A stretch of 64,000 nucleotides of DNA from Sabethes cyaneus (GCF_943734655.1 NC_071353.1:22028501-22092500); one strand, 5' to 3'. Shown: positions 35,771 through 46,892, counted from the stretch's first letter. Notes: a model not told the origin generated them from the sequence alone. Made by a program: numbers and translations.

Positions 35771-36249
35771 GGCCATTGCAAATCATATTTAAAGTTTTTG
35801 TCACCCCCCCCCCCCCCCCCCCCCCTTGGAAATTGGCTTGAAAAATCGGGGGACAAAAAAATAATTTGTAGGATATGAGTCAAATTTCTTTTTATAAAAT
35901 CAATTGTCTGTGGGCTCTACAGTCTGAAAAACTCGAAAAATGAGTCTCCGAGTTGAATTACGGCTTCTAGCACGAAACAGAAACGGAAATTCGAACAACG
36001 GAGTTTCCGAAAATCATCCAAAAAAATTTTCCTTCGTTTTTGTCTTTTTTCGTATATTTTTACATAGAAAATAATAACGTATATATTATAAGCAAGAATA
36101 GATTCGGTTTTCACGTTTAAACCTTCAATAAAAATTCTTAAAATCCATGTTTTTTTTGCTCGATTAAAAAATTTACTTTGTTTTTTTTCGCCCCCCTTCA
36201 GTGGCCGAACACCGGAAGGACAAAAACTTTATAAAATATTTGTAATGGC
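35771..36249 (-). mobile_element. 479-bp MITE, copy 1 of an inverted pair
   Basis: The ends GGCCATTGCAAATC...AAAGTTTTTGTC and GACAAAAACTTTATAAAAT...TGTAATGGC are imperfect inverse repeats. Homopolymers sit near both ends (C x22 at 35804-35825; C x6 near 36191). The body is nearly the same as 39965-40442 in the opposite orientation: a 65-codon frame in each (35917-36114 minus here) differs at about seven residues. That frame is unlikely to be a gene. Flanking TA/TTA bases would fit a TA- or TTA-targeting DNA transposon. Confidence 0.75.
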
Positions 36250-37099
36250 ATTATTTAAAAAAAAAAGTTTTTTACGACGATTTTTATCGACTTTAAAATA
36301 AACTCATACACCATTATGTTCTCTATACTTGTTTAAAACAAAATTATTTATCGCTCCAAGGTATTTTGCGCTGATCCCGAAATAAAGCGTTTAAAAGTAA
36401 ACAACTGTCCATTTCTCATGTAAAATCAATAGCAGAATTAAATCTTCTTAAAACACTGAATCCCCATCCAATGTAAAGGCGCTTTGCGCTATTATGGAAG
36501 CAAACAGAAAGTATGTAATATAGGTTTTCTTAACAGTGTTGTCAATTGTTCAGTTTTTCTTATAATTGGTAACAACCCAAGTAACAATCACAAGTAACAA
36601 ATACAGCCGCTCGGTTTTACTTGAGTTTTATAAAGGTTTTAATGCGGTATGAATTATTACATTTGGTTTTATTGTGGTATTACGCAATACCAAGATGATT
36701 CAAGTCAAAAACTGCTTATAGTTAGCTAGAAAACCACAATAAAATTGTTAATCAAATCAAACGTATTGTTTTACAGGGTGTCTACACAGTTTCGAAAAAA
36801 GAATTCCTTGAGTTTTCCAGGTTTTTTTCAGGATTGGAGGAAATAATCCAGATTACTTAAATCATGTTATACAATAAACATTTTCGGCAAATAGTATTAA
36901 GATATTTTAACAATATGCCAACGATAAAAACATTAAACATCTTATGATTTCTGGTGACGAAAAACTTCAGTTTCTGCGAACTACCTTCAAATAAATATTG
37001 TCGAACTATATGGTAATCGATGAAACAGAGCCATACTTCTTACCATCAATAATACTCCAATTTCTCAAAATCCAGTCCAAATCATTGGAGATCATTTAT

Positions 37100-37363
37100 G
37101 GGCCTATTTTGTAAGTCGCATCGAGCAACTCGACTCGATTCAATCACTGTCGAGTGTCGAGTGCAGGGTGAACGGGCAGCATAGCGGCTCAATGCGCAAT
37201 CAAAATAAAACAAGTTCTCTTGTCACTGTGTCTTTTTAGCGGTCGAGTCAGCCGAGTTTCGCGACAAAATCATGTCGCTTGTGACTTACATGATACCAAA
37301 AGTAGCAGTCGACCAAAGCAGTCGAGCAAAGTGTCACTCAATGTGACTTACAGAATAAGGCCC
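37100..37363. mobile_element. 264-bp MITE with GGGCCT(T)ATT ends
   Basis: The left end GGGCCTATTTTGTAAGTCGC and the inverse of the right end GGGCCTTATTCTGTAAGTCAC align for about 35 bases, including a CGACT(C) stretch. GTCGAG words repeat inside. A target duplication is not clear. It is nested in the element at 36774-39076. Confidence 0.65.
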
Positions 37364-37510
37364 GCAGATAGATTTCAGATCGCAGGGGAAATGTTAAGAC
37401 ATCCCATATTCATAAATGTGTCTTCTTTGCTGTTGAAGGGTATCCCGGAGACTAAAAACGTATTTCCTCCGTGTGCTAACCATCCGGCTGGACTTGTCTA
37501 CTCTTGTATC

Positions 37511-37727
37511 TAAAAATAAAAAAGAAGAAAACTTATCCAATTTAATTCTAGTATATGTATTTCATTCACGACAGATACGTATTTCGCCTACGACTTGCAG
37601 GCTTCCTCAGTGTCTGTTTTCGAACTTTTGAGGAAGCCTGCAAGTCGTAGGCGAAATACGTATCTATCGTGAATAAAATACACATAGTAGAATTAAATTG
37701 GATAAGTTTTCTTCTTTTTTATTTTTA
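37511..37727. repeat. Foldback element 1 (about 99-bp arms, 19-bp loop)
   Basis: The arms 37511-37609 and 37629-37727 are near-perfect inverse complements. On the element strand each arm carries TGAGGAA-GCCT-(9 nt)-AGGC-GAAAT: right arm + strand 37629-37656, left arm minus strand 37609-37582. The left arm even reads CTGAGGA. This resembles the conserved core of a hammerhead ribozyme with one extra A before the stem. A 26-base remnant of the outer arm recurs at 62885-62910. Confidence 0.8.
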
Positions 37728-39964
37728 TGTTTCGTATTCTACTAAGAAAAACTTCAGTCAACTCTTGTATATTTTCTCTATGCCGCAGAACTTAACATCA
37801 GCTACTGAAACGGGGAAATTTCCCCACCTGCTCTATTTCCCTAGGCGAGTTCTCCAGGCGAAAATTGCTTTCTTTTATTCTGCCGATCGGGAAATTGCAC
37901 TCCGCGCGCGAGTTTCTTATCTGTTGCTTCCTTGTTATTTCTCGCGCAAGTTCATTTGCAAGCGAAGGGCGAAACATTTATAAACAAAGTTGGCCAACCT
38001 CGTGTTTTAGTCTTGACCTTGACAAGCGGTCAGGCACATATATTAATAATTTTTGAAACGGTGGTTCTACAATTGAATACAAGACGGTAGCGGAAAGTAA
38101 ATTTTTTTTAATAGATGGGAAAGAGCGGAAAGAGGAGAGGGGGGGGGGGTTATTGGTAGCTGCGCTTAACAAGTAGTCGTTGTGACCCCTACCTTTTGTC
38201 CAATGCTGGAAGGTGTATGAGTCAAACCAAGCTATAATCTGAGATTATAACCGGATTGGAACACACAACACCCGCCAGGGCATGTGGCTCGCTGGAACAT
38301 GTACCTTTGAACTACAGAGGCGCTAGACAAAAGGAGACTGCACAACTCCCTTATTAAGGTAGCGACGTATCTGGTTGGGTTATAGACCCAAATTGTGCCT
38401 CTCTTCCGTCTACTATATAACCCCCCCCTCGCCTTTCCGCTTTTTCTCCTTCCTTCAAAAAAAAAAAAATCATTACTTTCCCCTGCCGTTACTTCATCAA
38501 CTGTAGAACCTCCGTTTCAAAAAATATTAAACAATGTTGGTTAAGCGAAGAGCATCACCCGCACTTACATCGATTACCAATGCGTGCAGTGTTCTCGCAG
38601 CACCGAATTCTAGCGCCCATTGTGGCCGTGGTGTTTTTCCGCAAAGCACGCGTCAATGTTTATATTTTTAATTTTCGTTCTCCGAACCGCAAGGCGTTCG
38701 ATACCACAGAGTTTAAGCTTTTTTTTAACTTTAATTTCGTTACGCGCACCCTTGGAGAAACCGGTCCGCGCATTCCGAAGATGTTTTTCATTTTCATGCC
38801 AACGTCGGTCGTTCTACTTTCTGACCAACGTGGCTGGTTTTACTCTGCATGGATTCACCGGGATTAAATCCTCTGGGTTCAAACTAGATTTTTTAATGGG
38901 ACTAAATAGAGGATAGGGTCCTCTGGGTACAGTATTGTGAGGAAAACGTTGTGATAGATTTCAAGAATTCCCTAAGGTTGGGTGAAATTCCCTGAGAATT
39001 TTAGGTTTTGCCAGAGTAAATGAAAATTCCTTAGGACTCTCGGTTTTCCAGGTTTTTTTAGGTAGTAGACACCCTGTTATATTAAAACGATAAAACTAGT
39101 TGGCTGCGCCACATACGTTATAAACTTACTATACGTGATGCGTAGCACTACAATATGGTGTCATAATCAAAATTGATCGGAACACGGTTGTTTGTTAAAC
39201 CACAATAAATCTGTTTTATTCAGTTAATTACTAAAATGTTAACAACATAACCAATCAGATTTATTGCTGTTTTTACGAAGAATATTAGAGTTTGACACCG
39301 AAATCATTTTTTATGCGATGCCATATTGCCATATTCTAGTATTTTTTACTAGCTTGAAAACAAAAATCCGTCAAAGCAACGTTTGTTGCAGAAAGATAAA
39401 TTATTGCGCATATGCCGCACCACAACGGAGACTGCTGCAAATTTATTGAGTATTTCTCGTTGAAACGGGGCCACTACTGACATGAAGTCTTCAAATATTA
39501 TAAGAACTTTTTTACTTTACTGATTGAAAATGGTTAAAATATAAGAATTACACTTTTAATACCTCGAAACAGTGGATCCCTCGTTCGCTAAGGGGCCCGA
39601 CAGCTTAAAAGCATGTGGAATATTTAGCAAGTAAAATAATCGTGTGCAAAGTTATTGAGTGTAATTGATTTTAAAGTGCTCTTTTTTAACACATCATTAT
39701 ATTTCGCAACCGGTAAGAGATAGATAGTTACTTTATTCAGCAAAATTGCTTAGTTTAGTATGTTCTGCAACTTTTGGAGAAAAAAACTGTTCTTTTGAAT
39801 TATTTAAAAAAACAAAAGTTTGTATCACCCTAATAGGTGAATTCATGATCACCCTAATAGTGCAGGAAGATGCGTTATATTTTATTATTTTACTTCTCCG
39901 AAGACACCACCCTTGAAAAAATACACATTTTTCATCAGACGGTTTTTAACCTAGAAACAGTTAG

Positions 39965-40442
39965 GGCATTACAAATATTTTATAAAGTTTTTGTCCTTCC
40001 GGTGTTCGGCCACTTAAAGGGGGGGGGGGGGGCGAAAAAAAAACAAAGTGAATTTTTTAATCGAGCAAAAAAAAAACATGCATTTTAAGAATTTTTATTT
40101 AAGGTTTAAACGTGAAAACCGAATCTATTCTTGCTTATAATATATACGTTATTATTTTCTATGCAAAAATATACGAAAAAAGACAAAAACGAAGGAAAAT
40201 TTTTTTGGTCGATTTTCGGAAATTCCATTGTTCGAATTACCATTTGTGTTTCGTGCTAGAAGCCGTAATTCAACTCGGAGACTCATTTTTCGAGTTTTTC
40301 AGACTGTAAAGCCCACAGACAATTGGTTTTATAAAAAGAAATTTGACTCATATCCTACAAATTATTTTTTTGCCCCCCGATTTTTCAAGCCAATTTCCAA
40401 GGGGGGGGGTGACAAAAACTTTAAATATGATTTGCAATGGCC
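39965..40442 (+). mobile_element. 478-bp MITE, copy 2 of an inverted pair
   Basis: It is the inverse counterpart of 35771-36249, ending GATTTGCAATGGCC. Homopolymers are G x14 (40019-40032) and G x9 (40401-40409), differing in length from the partner copy. A TTA lies on both sides. The 65-codon frame at 40112-40309 matches the frame in the other copy. Confidence 0.75.
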
Positions 40443-41825
40443 TTATATCTTATTAATTATGCAGAAAAAGCAAAACAGTCTTCAACTCTTAACCAAAAAT
40501 ATTCCTCTTTTATGTGCAAAATATTTTCTAGAACATCACATTGAGCTGTCTGTTGAAATAAACATGTTACAAGAAGAAATGTGATTTGTGGGGTCGTTTA
40601 TAAACAAAGGTCTATTGCTGAAAATGGGTAAAAGGTAGAAGTTTGATATCTTCAGAAAAAATACTTGAAATTTTTTTATCTTTAATATTTTGAAACCAAA
40701 AAGGTGAAAAAAAATTTACTCAAAAAGTTATTACTGGAATTGTTGTTAAAATAACACCTAAATATTGGACGACCCCTTCAAAAGATGCATCATTTTTTCA
40801 TTCCAAAAATTACGAAGACCACATTGACTTGAGACATGCTGTTTAACCGCAAATATATTTGTCCCGAAATTTTAATTTCTGGCCCATAGTGCATTGGTTG
40901 CAGTTAATAAAATGAAAATGATTTGTTTTACTGATTTGCGATACAACAACAGCTACAACATAAATGAACATACAATTGACATAAATGAACGTAAAAATTA
41001 GGGCATCTATGAAGTCACGTAGTCAGAGCTTAACTGTTCGCATGCGTTAGATTTAGTGGCACCAATTAGTGATTTACAATTTCAAAACACAATCTGCGAC
41101 CCAATTAGTACGGGTCAGAAAATTTATTCGTTCGCTAACTGTTCATTTCACCGAGTCCGCTTTCCTATTAGTCGTTTTCAGAAAAATTTCAACCCGCAAC
41201 TGAGATTCGAGGCTGGATACTGAACGCATTAGGCGAAAAATCCCAATTAAATGAAACTTCACGGACGTACACACACACACACACATACGTACTCACGCAC
41301 ATAAATTGAGGTTTTTCCCTAATGGGAAAATCCCTTCTCAGGCTTGGGGAGGATTTATGGCGCTAATGAAGAAAAATAGCTAGGGTGTGAGGAAGACCAA
41401 ACGAGAAAGGGTTTATAATGGAATTTGTTTGTGTGTGATCGTTTTTTTCGTCAAAATGTGCATGAAAAGTTTGAGGAATTTTATTTTTGAATGCGGCATT
41501 GACTATGTGCTTAGCAGAAAGAGAATGCTGGTATTTCTGCGGTGGACTTTTTAAGTAAAAGTAAAAAAGATATACATATAATACTTTTGGATAAAGAGTG
41601 ATGACATATTGATCGTTTTTGTTGTGATGTCACAACCATTAAGACCCAAGCAAAAAGGCACACTGGACTTGAACAATGGTTCAATGGAAGAATCAACTAC
41701 CAACGAAGTATATTTCAGTAAATAAGTAAAATGTGTAATCGGAGGTCATTCTACGGGTTTCGAATAATTCACTAAAACTAGAGCATCCTTCATTAAAATG
41801 TTGCATACGTTCATTGTGATCATAC
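40443..41825. other. CASK intron; AC microsatellite
   Basis: An (AC)n tract lies at 41269-41285. The rest has no recognised coding or mobile sequence. Confidence 0.5.
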
Positions 41826-41975
41826 TATTTTTCTCTTCCCTTTCTCTTTCTCTTTTCTCCGCTTGTCCTGCTCTCTTGATTTCCCAACCGAAACCGAATG
41901 AACAAACACGTACAAATTAAACCACAAAATCTAACAACAACTACAACAACCAAAACAACAACAACAACATCAACA
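41826..41975 (+). promoter_or_regulatory. Candidate internal promoter/5' UTR: pyrimidine tract and CAA repeats
   Basis: A 50-base almost pure pyrimidine tract (41828-41878) is followed by CAA/ACA repeats (41933-41975) that run into AACAATG. Unstructured CAA-rich leaders of this kind are common in insect mRNAs, so this may be the leader of an alternative CASK transcript. Alternatively the pyrimidine tract could be a distant splice signal for an acceptor at 41982. No TATA box is evident. Confidence 0.35.
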
Positions 41976-42042
41976 ATGACAGAACCGCTCCGTTCATACT
42001 TGAGTCCCCGAGGAAAGCTCTATCTAAAGTCCGACGGCGAGG
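41976..42042 (+). CDS. Candidate alternative or cassette exon of CASK
   Basis: From the ATG at 41976 (context AACAATG, A at -3) there are 22 codons plus one base: MTEPLRSYLSPR, then GKLYLKSDGE, ending G before GTAAGC. The one-base overhang (phase 1, G) is identical to that of the CASK exon at 34187-34368, so both could splice to the same downstream exon. A second reading uses the acceptor-like ACAG at 41979-41982, giving a cassette of exactly 60 nt (41983-42042) that starts and ends in phase 1 and inserts 20 residues after the GFG segment without shifting frame. The first reading has the better 5' context; the second lacks a close pyrimidine tract. No known domain is recognised in the peptide. 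Confidence 0.5.
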
Positions 42043-43566
42043 GTAAGCAAACAATCTTTGATTATTCTTCTCATTAAAGTTCAAAGCAAAAGAAACCCCA
42101 CTTAAACGCAAATTTTTCCTTTGAACGAATTCGTTGATTAGTTTGTTGCTCTGCTGTTGGTATTTTATTCTCAATCATCCAGTGCTGCGCGATGTTTGAT
42201 CAACCAATTCTTGCTCGGCTTTTATTGTAGACACACAAACAAGCTTCACACAGTCTCACGGCATCTGCTTTACTTTTCATTGGTTTGCGCTTTTGACAAT
42301 AATTTGATTACAGCTGGAATCAAAACGGGAGATAAATTCCCGATTCGCAACAGCTGCTGTCAAAAGCGGTAGGGTGGTAAAGTTTTCTTCTCGCTCACAT
42401 TACTCCTCACGCAGTTGAACAAAAATCTGGCAGCACAATCGGATGATTTCTGTTCGCTTCTCTTCGTAACCTATATTGCAAACTTTCGAACAAAGTTTGC
42501 GTAAGTTTCCTGCTTGAGTTCGCATTTTCCGCAATGTTTCGTTTACTGTTTCATTTTTCGTTTCGCTGTTTTTTTTCGCTCGTCAGCACAATATAACCAT
42601 CTTTCATCTTTCATCATCGTTAATGTGGATTTAATGTTTACTTTACTGTGTGTTTTCCTGTTATTGTATCTCTATGTGTATCTGTTCTGGAGTTTACGGT
42701 TCGATTGTATACGAGGATTAACGAGAATAATTTTATTCTCGTTCGAAAACCCGACGGCGGGAAAAGTTTTGCGGAGCACAGAAAACTGTGCGGTTCATGG
42801 ACACATTTTAGTATGATTTTACTGGTGGAAACTTTTTGACAAGTGAGACAGTTCTTTTTTTGTGCTTGTCTGTTGTAGTGGAGGTTGATTTTAAGACGGA
42901 ATATGTTTATGTTATCGTCGTCATTAGGAATGTTGTCTTCTAGGTAACAGATAAAAGATGATCGAAATGACTCCGTCCGTCTCCATGGCCATCTCCAAAA
43001 CAGCTGGACACAGAAATGTGCATTTGAGTTTTTAAAACTGAGATAAAAATGTCCAAGGAATTTAGTCTTGCGTAATAAACTTTACCATCTGCTAGCATTT
43101 TCCTTCAGTAAAGCTTAAAACGGACTGTGCAATTTGTTTGTAGCTAAAGAAATTCGAGCGAAGAAAAATGAGTGAACCAAACTTTATCATTAACTATAAA
43201 ACAACCCTCTCCTACTTATCGATGTCATTGAACAAAACTTCAATAAACAAATTTTCACTTTTTCCGCAAAATATAAAATTGATTGCACAAAAACACTTCC
43301 TGTCCACGAAACGTTCTTCAGCAGGATGCATCATCTATATCCACTAATTTTCACTTACTGGAAGAAACTGTAACACGGTGTCACGAGAAGAGAATTGTCA
43401 GGAAGTTTACAGGAAGGGCACTATGGTCACACAAAGGCCAGTTCTACGGATTTGAATATTTTTTATGGACCTACGGTTCAAGTGCTCGTATCTACGGATT
43501 TTTATAAGTTTCACGTAAAAGGCTTACAATTTCTTTCAGAAACAAAACTCACGAATACGCTACCCC
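42043..43566. other. Intron sequence without recognised content
   Basis: Open frames up to 100 codons (42514-42816) have no known motif; their residue content reflects AT-rich intron. No repeat ends were found. Confidence 0.5.
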
Positions 43567-43671
43567 GAGTAACAATTTGGGTTTTATTACACACTTATGA
43601 TGGCATTTAAGACCAAAATTGGTCATGAAAACCGCCATAAGAGTACAATAAAACTCACTTTGTTGCTTGGG
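43567..43671. mobile_element. ~105-bp palindromic MITE, copy 1
   Basis: AGTAACAATTTGGGTTTTATT pairs with the inverse of the right end (AATAAAACTCACTTTGTTGC). The centre reads GACCAAAATTGGTC. The same layout occurs at 43741-44063 (interrupted) and 44224-44329. Confidence 0.65.
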
Positions 43672-43740
43672 ATGGACATGTGTTCTATCTTCTCTATAAA
43701 ATTTAACGTAAAAAATAATCTCTAAAAGTGCAACTAGCAT

Positions 43741-44063
43741 GCCCAGCAACAATTGGGGTTTTATTATACTCTCATGATAGTTCTGCCTCCCAGTTGGCCT
43801 TGAGGTAAGACGCTGGTCTAATAAGTCAGTCGTCGTATGTTCGAATCTCGGCTGGAAGAGGCTGTTTGAGTCAATAGGATCGTAGCACTGACCCCGCACT
43901 GTCCTGTATTCTAACAGCTGGTTGCGAAGTCTGTCGTATAAAAACAGAAGGTCAAATTTCGATAACGGAATTAGCACCCAGACTTTGCTTTTATGATGGT
44001 TCTTATGACCGAAATTAGGTAAACCGCAATGAAAGTGCAATAAACTTACAATACTATTTGGGA
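43741..44063. mobile_element. Palindromic MITE, copy 2, interrupted by a SINE
   Basis: The outer parts (CAACAATTGGGGTTTTATTA and CAATAAACTTACAATACTAT) match copies 1 and 3. The SINE at 43785-43992 splits it, with an 11-bp duplication of MITE sequence at the joints. Confidence 0.7.
43785..43992 (+). mobile_element. tRNA-derived SINE, intact boundaries
   Basis: It starts GCCTCCCAGTTGGCC with an A-box-like GGCCTTGAGGTAAGACGC. A B box (GTTCGAATCTCGG) lies near 43838, followed by a ~140-base body. Target-site duplications ATGATAGTTCT (43774-43784) and ATGATGGTTCT (43993-44003) flank it. It is the best-bounded of three copies (see 2250-2393 and 7611-7807) and defines the family length as about 208 bp. 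Confidence 0.85.
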
Positions 44064-44223
44064 TACTAACTGGGTAAAAATGGTTCCAATTTCAAATCAA
44101 ATTTTAGGTCCTATTTCAAGTCTAATTTTATATTTAGTTTCAAGCTTGATCTGATGCCTCGTGAAGATGCAGAGAATTCCCTGGTCTTTAGTAGTAACAA
44201 GTATTGGACTAACATGCCCTATC

Positions 44224-44329
44224 TAAGTAACAATGTAGGTTTTATTACACTTCTATGATGGCATTTAAGACCAAATTTGGTCATGAAAACCACAATAAAA
44301 GTGCAATAAAACTCACATTGTTGCATGGG
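44224..44329. mobile_element. ~106-bp palindromic MITE, copy 3
   Basis: AGTAACAATGTAGGTTTTATT and the right end AATAAAACTCACATTGTTGC are inverse, with the centre GACCAAATTTGGTC. It is the cleanest palindrome of the three copies. Confidence 0.7.
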
Positions 44330-44587
44330 TTGAGTGCTTCAGCCTGGGCACGCTAGTGCTCACACCTTCATTTTCCCTGTTGGCGCATGGCAAAAGGCAA
44401 AACATTTTCGTTTCACATTTTTCGCACATTTTGATAGCTCCCAAAAAAAATTTTCGCAGTCAAATAGAACTTTAAAATCCTTTAACACTGTCACAGCAAA
44501 TAAGGTTGTTCTTTATAACCAAGTAGCTGGTACTCTTCTCCTATTTGCATTACTCTTTTTACGCGATAATTGAAAACTATTTAACCT

Positions 44588-45012
44588 CTAAGCATGCAGA
44601 AAACAAACGAAAAGACGACTAAAAGTTGTCTACGATAAAAAGATAATGAAGAGACGCCGTAAAGATGGCGAAAATAGGATGAAAAGTTGATAACAAGACA
44701 ATGAAAAACGACAAAAATATGACGCAAACAACTTAAAAATGCGATGCAAAACGCCAAAATGAAGACAAAAGGAACAGAAACACGACAAAAAGAGGTTAAA
44801 AAAGCGTCAAATGGGCGATTAAACGTGCTACAAGCTACGATGAAAAAATAATAAAAAGTGTCTTGACAACAAAAAGGATGATGAAAAAATAAGAGTCAAT
44901 AAAAAACAGCTAAACTGCGATAAAAGACGATGAACAGATGATAAAGAAATAAAGAAAAGACGCCAAAACAGCGTTAAAAAAGTCAACAAAAATGGCAAAA
45001 AGCAATAACAAA
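44588..45012 (+). repeat. Degenerate GACGAAAA-type array
   Basis: A/G-rich words GACGA, GATGAAAA and GACAAAAA recur every 8-16 bases with C almost only in GAC/GCC contexts. The same composition and polarity recur at 47470-47735, 48490-48840, 49097-49440, 50580-51065 and 55010-55385, and on the other strand at 60575-62455 and 62960-63115. Confidence 0.8.
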
Positions 45013-45884
45013 ATTACGGCAATTGACAGACACAGACACTCCTATGGGAAGGTTCAGCTTAGTTATAAGCTCTGATTAATTTCAATTTAAGGAAATAAAT
45101 ACGTGATATCTTTGTGGTGCGATTGCATAAATTCATATACTTATGATTACCAAGTGCTACCAAGTGAAGTTTTCGGTGACAAAACTTGTATTAAAAAGCA
45201 AAAACAGTTAAAAATTTACCTTGGACTAAAAGGCTTAAGAGCGGACGCCATATTGCAGATAAGTATTGGTCAATTGAATTTGTTCATCTTATAACGATGC
45301 AATATATGTGTTCTACTTCGCTACACAGTAGAAGCCTATTCAGATCATGTTGGAGTACACTGTGGTTTTTGCTATTAGAGTACATACACCCACACATTCG
45401 ATCGCGTTAGCTATATCGCACATTGTCTATTGCGCACACGCATCCAGTTAACCTGGAATTGTTCAGTCTATTGTCCGCGAACAAAGCTCGGCACATACCG
45501 TAATCTGTTCGACCGTAGCATAGCACCTGGCCATGTCCTTACGATTGTAGAAATGGGTACGTTAGTTGACCACCTACTTTAAGAGGATGCGCAAAAACTC
45601 ACGCAATCTTCATAGGTGTTCTTGTACCCAGTATATACGATATGAATAAAATATTACAAATAAAATTAAATGAAGCATATATGGGAAAAATAGAACAATC
45701 TCATCATCAATCCTTCGAATGAAAAAAAAATTGCATCAGTTTCCATCATCTAATAACCAATAAGTAATTTAATTTTTCCTTACGATATCCATGTGCATTA
45801 TTTAAGCTTGTTACGGTTAGGAGGTGCTTGAGCTAAAACGAAACAAATAATTAAAATAACATTGTACTTACCTGCTATCAAGGC
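45013..45884. other. Intron sequence without recognised content
   Basis: Only one feature stands out: the 21-base word beginning CACATACCGTAATC at 45492-45512, which recurs at 46048-46068. Confidence 0.5.
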
Positions 45885-46047
45885 CGTGTGGCTCAGCCGT
45901 CTGCATCTGGGAACCACGCGGCATCGCATCTCCTAGCTTAGCTACTCAATTATTACCGGGTATGGCCACGTGGAGGCGCTAGGTAGGAGCTTGGGCTGGC
46001 AAAAGCTATGTTGGTCACTTTCTCGTTTGCCTTCCCCATTTCATATC
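45885..46047 (+). mobile_element. SINE-like repeat, second family
   Basis: GGCCGTGTGGCTCAGCCGTC near the 5' end looks like a tRNA A box; the B-box site (GCATCGCATCTCC) is decayed. The ordered blocks CTCCTAG, TTAGCT, GGTATGGCC and CCCCATTTCATA are shared with 7370-7610. Confidence 0.5.
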
Positions 46048-46123
46048 CACATACCGTAATCTGTTCGATCGTGTACATTTTTCGAGTGTTCGGTTTAGCT
46101 ATTTTAATCAGTTTTGGCGTAAA

Positions 46124-46892
46124 ATGCTGCAAGATGAAGATGCGCTTTTATTATCAAGCGGTGACGAGTTTATCGGTAGTGCTAAAATGCTAGATTCGGT
46201 GCCAGGCAACCACAACGAGATGTCTTGTGATGCTGTAGCGAATGGTGCAGTGAAGGTAGCAGCCGTAGAAGCAGAGAAAAGTCTTATAAATCTTTCCGGT
46301 CAAGTTTGTGGATTGCAAAACTTGGCCGCTGATGATGCACTGAATGCACATCGCAAACGCGTAGCTATTACGCCGAAGCCCAACGTGGATAAAAAACTCC
46401 GAGGCAGGCCAGTTTATAAGGCAATCATTGTCCGCAATGATGAGGTTATGAACGAAAGTGTGGCTTCATTTTTGTTCAGGAAACTTTCGGTACTCCAAGA
46501 CAACGTTCCGATTGAAAGTTCTCAGCCTACGTTCACCGGCTGCGGGTTCCAACAGAAAGCATTGTGGATTGAAGCAACTGAACAGTTGGCTTAAAGCTGT
46601 AATTGACACGCTGAACGCAGTTTCCGCGGGTAAAAAATTTCTTGTAAAACCTTATACACCACCACCACCGCTGCGACGAGTGGTAGCAACCCTTCCACCT
46701 TGTGGTCCAAAAAGGCTGAACTACGCTGAAATCATAAATAATATCCAGCGTCTCAATCCAGGAATTCATACGGATGGTTGGCGTATTTTGGCCGTCACAA
46801 ATGATTCTAGTGGCCGTAAAAATTTAGTTTTTGGAATGGATGAAAATACAGTACGAGATCTAGTGAAAAATGGTATGGATTTTTTTTTATAG
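46124..46892 (+). pseudogene. DUF4780-type retroelement protein, frameshifted
   Basis: The first frame (46124-46594, 156 codons) starts MLQDEDALLLSSGDEFIG and includes KRVAITPKPN and CGFQQKALWIEA. It ends prematurely at a TAA. The reading continues one frame over from about 46580 to 46892: SWLKAVIDTLNAV, FLVKPYTPPPPLRRV, RLNPGIHTDGWRILA, NLVFGMDENTVRDLVKNG. The second part fits DUF4780, a domain of unknown function abundant in insect genomes and usually tied to gag-like open frames of retroelements. The TPPPPL...LNPG..T..W..L......LV.G.DE order is the diagnostic. One frameshift between EATEQ and WLKAV breaks it; otherwise it is well preserved. No reverse transcriptase follows. It is probably a retroelement relic, not a host gene. 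Confidence 0.7.

Larger units (their letters stand above)
36774..39076. mobile_element. 2.3-kb DNA transposon-like element with CAGGGTGTCTAC ends
   Basis: The left end CAGGGTGTCTACACAG and the inverse of the right end CAGGGTGTCTACTACC share 12 bp. Both are followed by GGAAAACC/GGTTTTCC-type words repeated in the subterminal regions. TTA flanks both sides (8-bp flanks agree at 6 of 8). This resembles hAT-like ends but is not proof. No transposase was recognised; frames at 38580-38916 are unknown. Two smaller elements are nested inside (37100-37363 and 37511-37727). Confidence 0.6.

Noticed and set aside
37582..37656. A canonical, active hammerhead ribozyme
   Set aside because: The CUGANGA-like part is followed by one extra A before the stem and no convincing stem I/III with a cleavage site could be drawn; only the resemblance is reported.
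45885..45960. A functional tRNA gene
   Set aside because: An A-box-like stretch is present but no cloverleaf or intact B box; it fits a SINE relic.
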